A stretch of 64,000 bases of DNA from Plecoglossus altivelis (taxonomy: Eukaryota > Chordata > Actinopteri > Osmeriformes > Plecoglossidae), in assembly GCA_036571765.1 (NCBI GenBank), contig BROE01000024.1, positions 10,244,875 to 10,308,874 of the forward strand, written 5' to 3'. Of this stretch, positions 50,588-61,300 are shown in pieces. A model generated the notes under the pieces. That model searched no databases. It was not told the DNA's origin and saw only the letters and a list, made by a program, of their open reading frames with translations. Position 1 is the first letter of the stretch; every line of letters starts with the position of its first letter. A program made the translations under genes and the position numbers.

Positions 50588-52878
50588 AACTCCCTTCATG
50601 TCCGTTTCATCTCTGCTGTCTATCTCAGCATCTTCCTCTTCTCCCTCCCCAGGCCAGTGAGAATCTCCCAGAGTGCACTGCGGCCGTCCTCCTCCCTCTC
50701 GCTCTAGACAGGCCCTTCAGCCTGCTGTTTCCCAGCATGCACGAGGCTGCGGTGGCTTACCTGGAGCAGGTGAATTCGGACGGCCACGCCCTCTACCGGA
50801 GGGTGGCCCGTGCGTCTCTCTGCATGGAGTCCACGTGCGCCTTCCTGAAAGAGACGCAGGCTGAGGTACTGAACGCTCTCCTACCCCTCCCCCCCACAAG
50901 CATGGCTCTCAACAGAATACACGGTTCCCCTCTCTGAGAAGGGTTCTGGAAGCATCCTTGTGTTGCTGCTGGCAGGAGCGTTCAGGCGCATGTGAAGAGT
51001 GTTTCCTCTGGTCTCACAGGGGAAGAAGAACTGGCCAGACCTCTTGGAGTTGGCAGGCCAGGCTGTAGAAGGGCTTCCATTTCACCAGCACCTGCCCATC
51101 ATCAAGGAGTGCATAAACATCTGCTCCAACCTGTAAGATCCCACCACTGGAATCCTGCCACATGATGAGTTGTCATAATGAATAATGGACTTTGTTTTAA
51201 TGTGTATATATAGATGACATTTTCTGCAATGAGAAACAGTCAAGCCGTAAAGGTTTTGAATGGCTGGTTTCCAGAATGTAATGGTTGTTTAACGTCCCTC
51301 TGTTCCTGTCGGGGGTGGGGGGCTGGGGGGCTGTCTGTCAGGTGGAAGATGGACCAGGCCAGCCCCTTACTAAAAACAGAGAGTCAGAGGGTCTTTCTCA
51401 AGCTCCTCTCCCACCCTCTTCTCCCGGTGAAGACAGAGACCTACTCCTGCACCCTGAGTGTGGTTAAGGTGAGCCATACCACGCTCCTAATGGGCTTTGT
51501 CACGGTCATGCAGTGGAGCGCTGCGTCAGAAGAGTCATAACGGCCCATGTGATGTTGTCCCATTTGCCCCCTGTAGCGTTGCCTAGGGCTTCAGAATGGG
51601 TCTAAGCCTGTGTCATCAGTCTGCTGTGGGGTCCACTTCCTGCTTCATGCTAGAGTCCTCTACGAGATCAGTGCCTTTGGCCTGCAGGACCCAGCGGAGA
51701 AGGTGTGTGGGTGGGATCTAAGAACATACATATATCATCAGTCAGATATCATTTTGCCTTAAGTGACTGCTTATGGTGAGGTTAAATGACAGCGTGAAGC
51801 CATCTCCACACACTATAGCCATAAAGCGCACAGAACCATCTCCACCGGCTCCGTAAGAGCTTAGATGTCTTGACTTCTCGTCTAACAGCTTGTTTAATGT
51901 TTACCGTTGGGGGTTCAAAAGTTGACGTGTGATCCATAGGTGAGCACGGCTGCCAAGGATATCCTGCTGTTTCTGCTGAAAGGGAGATTGATGATGACAG
52001 CCTCCGCTTGGGACAGGCTGAACGAGGCTCTTTACGCAGTCATCCCTGTACTGCAGGTACGATGTGGACCTCCGCTCGCTCTGACTACCACAGAACACCG
52101 GGGGAGGAGCCCACTGCTCCTAAAGGGAAATCGCATTTGGAAGCTGTTATGCAGCCATTTTTAAAAAGGATTTTCTTTTCTTAACAGAAAAAAAGTCATC
52201 AAAGGGTAATTCTGCTCTGCCTGCAGTGCAACAGCAGCACATGGAACCGGGGCCAAACAATATTTTTGTCATTTTCAAATTTACATTTATTGTGATGTTG
52301 CGGTTTTTTCCCCATGTCAGAAACAAAGCTTTTATTAAATACTTGGCAAAAGCAACATCAGTACTGGGGGGAAAAAGTGCATGAATATGCAAAATATCTT
52401 GACTTGGTCGTCAAGTTAGATTTGATTAGCCTAGCCCATCCAGCGCTGAGCCTGTCGTGGCAGCAGAGGCTGGGTGAAACCATCTGTAATCAAAATGATG
52501 CATATTTATTTACTTTTCTGCTCAGCTAGAACTCCCATGTGTTACCCTTTGTCTGTTCATGCAGCCTGAAAACTGTGTGTGTGTTTGCGTGTGTGTGTGT
52601 GTGCGTGTGTGCGTGCCTGCCTGCCTGTCTGCGTTTGTTTCTCTACATGTGTGTGTGTTGCAGAGTTATGCAGACACAGAGGATACACTGGGAAACTGTG
52701 TGCTGCTGATAAGTGAAGTGTCAGAGCTGGGGAGAGACAACATGGTTCCAAACACAAGCAGGCTGAGAGCAGCACTCCGACTCCTCTTCACTAAACAGCA
52801 GACGTGAGTGTGTGTGCGTACGTGCGTGTGTGTTTCTGGGCAGACGTGTGTAGTTCCATGTTCATGCGTTGAAAGCAA

Positions 52879-52912
<34 letters not shown>

Positions 52913-55786
52913 GCTGTCTGATGAGTTGGCCTGTGTGTGTGTGTGTGTGTGTATGTGTGTGTGTGTTAGATGTCTGATGAGTTGGTCTGTGTGTGTGTGT
53001 GTGTTAGCTGTCTGATGAGTTGGCCTGTGTGTGTGTTAGCTGTCTGATGAGTTGGACATCAAACCTCATGGGGTTTGCTGAATCAGAGACCTGTCTAGCA
53101 GCAGAGTGTTTTGTGTTCTGCTCCAGCTCTGATGGACGCGTTCCAGCTGGTTCCTGCTGCATGGAGATGTTGTCATCAGTTAGTCTGAACCTCAGCATGC
53201 AGCTCATCCACACAGCCATGCTCAATATGGAGACATCAAACTGAGGAAACCCTCACTCCTGTTAGCACGTAGGGTCTTACCAAACACAACGCAAAATAGG
53301 AGCCATCTCATTGCTGAATCGAAAATAATTCGCACGGTGATTTATTGACCGGACTGGCTACAAACATGGATTGATTCATTGATTGGCTGTCGGTTGGTTG
53401 AATATTTGATACGTTAATGTCTAGATTATTTATTGAGTCGCTGCATTATGTCTTACATAAATCTGTGTGTCCTTACTGGCATGAATGTGGATTCATTCCG
53501 TGTTTTGTATTAGCGATTGGAATGTAACGATGCATTCATTCAGGCCTTCATTTGTGGGTTTTTACATTCCAAAGATATCAGCTTTGTATGTTCAAGGGAG
53601 ATTTAGGGCCCATTTGTCTCAGCTTATTAAACATAGAATCCGCTCTTTAAAAGTAGCATTAATACTGTTAAGAATATTTTGTCAAAGCTGCATTTTATTT
53701 CTCTTTCAAGACTCTTTTGCAAGGAGATTCTCAATGGCACCAATATCGTTCACTAGACGAAACACATGAACAACTAGCTTTTCCAGTACAAACAGGTGAA
53801 GGCCTTGTGTTTGTTATGTCAGGGTGAGAGTGAAAGCTGTAGAGCACCTGCTTCCTTACCTGGCTGCTGAGAAGGACCTGGCTCTCTCCTCTCTGCCCTC
53901 CCTCTTCTGCCTCAACACCACGCTGGACATCACCCTGGACCCCATCGACAGGTCCTTCCTGAAGGTCCGATCTCATAGCCGCACACACACGCAGACACGT
54001 ACTCAGAGGAAGACACACACACACTGGGCTCACCCTCCTCCTCTTCCTCTCTCGGTGTTGCGGGCGTCAGGCGGAGTCAGTGGAGAAGCTGTACGCCATC
54101 TTGTCGTCTGACACGGTGGACTCCTCCCTGCGTCGCTCTGCTGCTGAACAGCTGGCCGTCGTCCTGCAAGGTAACGTGGAGCCGCACTCCAAAGCACCTG
54201 CCACTGCACCACAGCGGGTTCACTTGTGGCTAAGGCTGTCTGTCTGTCTGTCTGTCTGTCTGTGCCCCATGTCCTCAGACACAGCCATGCACCCTGTGCT
54301 GAAGAGGCTGGGGGTGACCGACACAGTCACGGCCTTCATCACAGAGAGCGCCGGCAGAGACGTGAAGGTGAGGGTGTGCACATACCGCTCATGTGAAGCT
54401 CTGCTTTGGGACAATAAAACCCTGCAAGAATGGAGAAACTACATGCAGGCAATTGGACCATTTCTGACTGAGTTACAGTTGAGATAAGGAGGTCATTCAC
54501 TCTCAGAGGGGAAACGGAAGGCTGAAGGCGAGATCTGAACATCACCCTTAATTCTAGATTCAAGTCCTCCATCACTGGAAGCAGACAGCAGCCCTTGAAT
54601 CAACTGTCTGTCTCTGTGTGTATGTGTGTGTGTGTGTGTGTGTGTGCGTACGTGTGTGTGTGTGTATCGCTCCTGAACACGGACCTTGAAGCTTGTGTGT
54701 GACAGCGAGGAAACTGTCAGTCAGAGTAAATGGTGTCCAGCAGCTGCAACAGCAGCCAGTCAAATGAACCTTAGGTCTTAATCCAGAGCTCCCCAAGCAC
54801 TCATCTGATGATTCTATGGGGCTGAATTTCATTCTGCTGAACAGAGGCTACTAGTCCAGCATGGCTGGTTTGGCTGATTACATACAAGCCTGAGGAGACC
54901 CATTTGTTCATTCACGTTAACACTAGCGTACGTGTGTGTGTGTGTGTACGTGTGTGTGTACGTGTTTGTGTACGTGTGTGTGTGCATGCTTGTGTGTGTG
55001 TGTGTTCCTGTGTGTGTTCCCTCAGTGCCCAGGCAGCCTGCTGGAGCCCTGTGTGTGTATCCTGAGAAAGCTGGTGTTTGCAGACCCCTCCCTGAGGCGC
55101 CGGCTGGCGGAGCAGAAAGACCTGCTCCTCGCTCTGCTGAGGGGTACGTTCAAGCTCGCTCACCAAGGGGCCGTTCACAGCCACCATCGCAGTATGACGG
55201 CAGAGCTTTCAGGCTCGCTCACGAGACAATCAGTTGCTAATCATCGTGTCAGTGGAACACAGCTCCGAGCATCTCTCACAACACTTTCACAGTCACTTAG
55301 TTACATTTTCAGCTAAGTACATCTCGTTGACCACTTTTGCCCTGAGCCACGCTGATAAGACTTAATTACATGTAGCGAGCACTAGTGACCTTAATGGTGG
55401 TGTTTTCATAGCAGGCTGTGTACAGCTAATGCCCTTCCCCCAGCCAACTGGTTTTATTTGAATAAAGTGACTGGCTGGTTTTAATAGTTGTTTTGCCTCC
55501 CTGCTAGCTTCGCTGCTCATTAAGGAGAATGGAGGAGATGTGCGCGAGTTGGCGACTTTAATGTGCTTGCTGCTCTTTGATGAGGTAGCCACGGTAGACA
55601 CATGGTGAGTACTCTCTCATCTTGTGCTACGGTGTCAGCTGCTGGGAGAATGTCTGTGTTCAATCGCTTACTCTCTGCCTTTTCCCTTAACCTCTCTCTC
55701 TCTCTGTCTCTCTGTCTCTCTGTCTCTCTGTCTCTCTGTCTCTCTGTCTCTCTGTCTCTCTGTGTCTCTGTCTCTCTCTCTCTCTG

Positions 55787-55818
<32 letters not shown>

Positions 55819-55836
55819 TGTCTCCCCTCTCTCTCC

Positions 55837-55883
<47 letters not shown>

Positions 55884-58360
55884 CCCTCTCCCTCTTTCTC
55901 TCCCTCTCTGTCTGTCTCTCCCCTCTCCCTCGCTATCTGTCTCTCTCTCTCCCTCCCCCTCCAGGTGTGACACAGCAGGCTCGTCCTCCCTCTCTCCCTT
56001 CTCTCTCCCTGTGTCCGTACTACGAAGGTAACGCACTCTTGTTCTTTTATTGGCTTCCTTGAAACTAAATGATATCCCAGCGTGTGTGCTGGTCTGATCT
56101 GAGCCCCCCTGTGAACGACGCTCCTCACACGCTCCTTCCTGTTCGTCTCCAGGTACAACCTCCCTTTTCAATCTGCGTCCCATCATGCAGTCAGCCCCCA
56201 CTGCTCTGTCCTGCCCCCCTCTGCTGACCTGCTGGCCCTCGCCCCAGCCAGACACGCGCTGCAGCTGGCCTGGAACGCTGCGTGGCACTCTGGGATAGAC
56301 AACCTCCTGGAGGACCGCAGCCCTGTGGCCGAGTAAGATGCGCCCCAGGCTAGGGAAACGGCTTCATCCTGCTCTGGGGAGACTGAGGCTGAGTATAGCA
56401 TCGGCAGCACAGGATCTCACGAGTGCATGACTGTGACAGAAGTCTTGAAACATTAACGGGTTGTTCCGCGCTTGCACAAATTGCTTTATGGCATTACCAT
56501 CATTACGTTGATCGCCCCTTTGAAAATTCTATAGGCTGTTATCTGCAGTGTCTACTGTATTGAGCATGCATGGGCCAAGGCATTCAGCCATAATGCATAA
56601 GTCTTTACTCACATTTCTATGCACCTTCCTCAAATCAGTCAACTTTTTTGGCAAAGTACCAATTTCTACTCATTTTGCTGGTGATTGCCGGCTGGTAATG
56701 ATTGTTGTGTTTGTGCTAGCAGCAGCTTGTGCTTGCGTAATCACTATCCCACAACTTCCCCCCTCTCTTCCCCAGCTTCCACAGTGATCTCCTCCTATCA
56801 GAGGCACAGCTACTGTTGCTCCGGGCAACGCACCTCCCCAGCGGCCTGCAAGACTGCATCCAGGCCATCGTCATGGCAGCAGGACACAGGTCTGTGACCT
56901 CTGCTGTGTCCAGGCTCCGCCTCTACCGGCTTATTGATAGGCTGGCACTTACGCCTACCCACGCCCCGGGCTTCCGGAACACTCTGTGTTCCCTCACCTG
57001 GCGGCCGGCCATTGCAAGGTACACATCCTGTTTGGTACTTGGTACATGGATGTCACGCACAAAACGTGTTTCAAAGGTTCTTAAAGGTCGTCTGACGTAT
57101 TATTAATGTGTCGTCTTTCTGTCTGACCCTCTTCTCCCCTTCATATTCTATGTCTCTCTCCCTCCCTCTCTCCCTCCCTCCCTCTTCTATCTTTGCTTAT
57201 TGCAGGTTTCTGCAGGTGCAGCCAGCCGGTATGGAGGATGAGAGGTTGCTGGTGGATGTCGTAGCGTTTCTGAACGGCCACTTTGAGCAGCCTTGTTCTG
57301 ACTCTGAGGGGGACAACCAGGACCTGCGCTGGATCCTGGAGTTACTCCTTAACCAGGTAGGCTGGCATGACCCAACAGACACACCAGACACACCACTGGA
57401 TGTCTATGTTAACACGCATGTTCCAAAGCAAGCACAGGATGAAAAGATGTTCTCAGCTGTGACAGCACATGTTTGCATGTGTGTGTTTCCATGTGCCGTG
57501 CAGGAAACCAGCTCCCTGCTGGACCCTCTGCTGGGCTCACAGTCCCACACACAGCCCCACACACAGCCCCACACACAGCCCCACACTGGGGAGCTGGAGG
57601 AGGTGAGGAACCTGCTTCAACAGAGACTGCAGAGAGAACTCACCACCTTCTTTAACACCCTGCTGCGCTGCATCCAACACACCACCGACAGGTATGTACA
57701 CACACACACACACACACAAACATCTACGTACGTACACGCACACACTACCACCCACTCCATTCTGCATATAGATAGATCTCCACGGAATTAGGATTCCTTG
57801 TTGAAAATGGATGAATCAGTATTATGCACATTGATATATGCTGACTTGTGATATTATTTAGATGCCTGTAGGGCCAGATGAATGTTTAAAGTTCTACCAC
57901 GTCTAATAGAACAATGCCTATGGCTCCATGGGAAGATGCTTTTTCAAGTCTAATTTGCAACCCAGCTGATGTCTGTTAATGAGGAAGATGGTATCCGAAA
58001 TCCATGGAGTTGACTCGTATAATGTCGACAATAAATTAGATTGGAATTTAAGAAACAATCCATACTTGACTTTGAGGAGCACAGCTGTCCATCTGTCAGT
58101 ATAAACTCTCTCATTACTCCTTATCTGCGTTCTGGCCAGGCTGTGTCTGACTATGGCTGGCCCGTTTGAGAGCCAGTTGGCCATGCGTTTGCTCCAGAGC
58201 CTGCGAGTGTCGGACGCTCCGCGCTTCTATGGTCTGCCCAGCCTGGAGAGGACTCTGCTGGCCATGGTCAACCTGACGGCCCAGCCTGGCTGGAGCCGCC
58301 ATTCACTGGAGCCCCACGCTCTCCGTCTCAAGTACCTTAGCGGCCTGCTCGAGGTAGCTC

Positions 58361-58393
<33 letters not shown>

Positions 58394-61300
58394 GTTTGTG
58401 GGGGTGGGGGTGGAGGTTGTGTCCTTGTGCTTGTGCCTGCATCTGTGGTCTGTCTTTGTGTTGCGCTTTAATGTGTTTGTGTGTGCGTTGCAAGTGTGTG
58501 TGGTTTGGGGGAGCTGTCTTCCAAACAGAGACAGATGGAATTTGCAGTGGCGGAATTTTGTTATGCCCACCGAAATTAATTCATGTCCTAGAAGTATTGG
58601 CCTACCTGTGGAATTAATTAAAATCCCCCCTCCCCCCAAATATGGCTACGAGATACGAATAGATAAAGTTTTCATCAATTAAATATGCAGACGATGCCGT
58701 TAAGCTGCTGATGAGATATCATCCCTGCAGATTCCATCTGGCGCTCAGCATTGCCTCTCCTGGCCTCAGACCAGCTCCTGCAGACTGCCAGGATGTACAA
58801 TGAGTCCTTGTTCAAGCTAACTCTAATACGCTTTCAAACGCTGGGCCAAGGCATGGTAATTAACCTGAGCTCACCCCAGCTACACTCCTCTCCCCTAGCC
58901 CTCACCTATCCTCCAACAGCCCTCCACTCCTAAGCCCTCCCCCCCTAGCCCTCACCTATCCTCCAACGGCCCTGCACCCCTAAACCCTTAGTCCTCTTCC
59001 CTATCCCTCACCCCTCTCGCCCACCCTCCTTCCCTCCCTCCCACCCTCTACCCCAAGCCCTCTCCACTAGTCCTCACCCCTTTCCTCCACCCTCCACCCA
59101 GCCCTCCCCCGCCTCGCTCTGCCGTGTAGCCTCGGGGCTCATCTGGCCTTGGCCTCTCCCGTCTCCCCGCTCCCTTTGAAGGGAAATCAAAGCAAAGGCC
59201 CGCTCCGCTTTCCAGCTGTACTTAGCCCTCATTTGCATGCCGTGAATGACGATACTGTAACGGACTCAGACTCTGGACTCTGAGCTGCAGCCCAGCTGAC
59301 TACCATCTTGACGTGAACGCCGCCTCCTCTTTGCCCTCGCTGCTCTGGCGGACTCTCCTCCCCCCTGTGCCTCCTCCCCCAGGTCATCTCCTCCTTCTAC
59401 GTGGAGTGGGGGGGCAACTCCATGTCCTTCATGGGGAAAGGGGTGACCAAGAATGCCATCATCTGCCTGCTGCATCTGTCTCATGAGATGATTGCCGAGG
59501 GCAAGGACAAGGTCAGAGCGACCAATGAAATGTCTCAGCTACCTGAATACTTACTTTACGTTATGGAAATATAACAATGGCTCAGTTGTGACTTTAGGAA
59601 CGTAGAAGGATTCAGTCTGGCCTCTGTTTGACTTCTTTATTTATTCTGGCCTGGTCTAGGACTTCATTTCCCAGTGGTCTTTGGGGCATGAGATGAGTTC
59701 TGAGGAGCCCAGTGGGTCTCAGTTGGGTCTGGCTTGGCTCATTCCTTTGTGGGTAGACCGAGACCCAGAGGTAACCATGGCAAAACACCACAACAACAGC
59801 AACCTAGCAACTCACAGACACGCTCTTGTAAAACAGAAGCTGATTTGAGGGATGATGCAGTTCTCCTTTAGAGCTGTGTTCCAGCTCCTTTGTAGTGGCA
59901 GAGAAAAGCAAATGACAAATTGATAGATGCTCATTTGCAGACTTCTGTTTTGATTTATTTTCAAAATGTAAGTTCCTGTAGAAGTCAATCTGAGGGACTC
60001 CCTAGACAAGCAGGATCTCTATTTGCACTCCTCACTGTAAATGCCACCAATGCCAGAACAAATAACCAACACATTCAAATATGCTGTGAGATGCTCTCTT
60101 AGGGCGTATGAGGGACAGATGGTGAGTCAGGTGTCCATCACTTAATAATCTACAGTACCCATGCAGACACACAGATACACACATATATACACACAACAAC
60201 ATGTGCTTCTTGAATCTGTTTCTATCCCCCCCCCCCTCGCTCTCTCTCTCTCTCGTTTTCTATCTATGCAACTCTGCACATCTTCCCATCTTCCTCCTTT
60301 CCTCCCCTCCTCCAGGTGAGGTTTGCCAGTCTGGGGGTGGGCTCCTCCCTGTCCTGTCTGCCCAGTGGGTGCCATGCTTTGTGTGCCAGCTGCCACAACA
60401 TCAGCGGGGGCCTGTGGGGCACCCTGCTCAACATCCTGCTGGACCAACAGGAGAGCAGCATGGTGCGGAGAGAGGTAGGCCAGCCTGGTGCGCAGAGAGG
60501 TAGGCTAGCCTGGGGGGCAGAGAGGTAGGCTAGCCTGGGGGGCAGAGAGGTAGGCTAGCCTGGTGCGCAGAGAGGTAGGCCAGCCTGGTGCGCAGAGAGG
60601 TAGGCTAGCCTGGGGGGCAGAGAGGTAGGCTAGCCTGGTGCGCAGAGAGGTAGGCTAGCCTGGTGCGCAGAGAGGTAGGCTAGCCTGGGGGGTAGAGAGG
60701 TAGGCTAGCCTGTGGCAGAGAGGTAGGCCAGCCTGGGGGGCAGAGAGAGGCTAGCCTGTGGCAGAGAGGTAGGCCAGCCTGGGGGGCAGAGAGGTAGGCC
60801 AGCCTGGAGGCAGTGAGGTAGGCCAGCCTGGAGACAGTGAGGTAGGCTAGCATGGGGGCAGAAAGGTAGGCTAGCCTGGTGCGCAGAGAGATAGGCTAGC
60901 CTGGGGGGCAGCAGTGCAACATTTCGCACCACACCGCTCCAAATGACACCCCAAAATAAAGTGGTGCAACATAATGTATGCTATGCAGCAGAAAGAGCCA
61001 GGCAGGATTTCTGGTGTCAAGTGTCTAGTTCTCTAAGATGTATTTGTCTCTTATAAATAAAATACTCAGTTCGCCTTTAATCAAAGTCAACTTGATCAGA
61101 TAGTAAAGCGTAACTATCCACTTTTATCTGCAAAAGCATCAGGAAATCTGCTGCCAGACCAAAAAGTAGTTTTAAGCTGCAGGCTGGCTGACTGATGAAT
61201 TACCAGTTAGGTACCAGTAGAGGGCAGTGTTGCTTTTGTTCTCAGTTCACCTGTGTGTGTGTCTGTGTTTATGTCTCCAGGCAGCATTTATCTTGCAGAA

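Noticed and set aside
53127..53244. Possible extra RTTN exon in intron 17 (acceptor CTGCTCCAG then a 39-codon open frame)
   Set aside because: The frame ends in TGA. The donor at TCATCA|GTTAGT gives the wrong phase, and the only phase-compatible GT would make an unsupported 42-bp exon. Exons 17 and 18 already join in frame with homology.
55520..56288. Two minus-strand ORFs over 200 codons, Arg/Glu-rich
   Set aside because: They are reverse translations of the CT repeat and overlap real RTTN exons 22-24 on the other strand.
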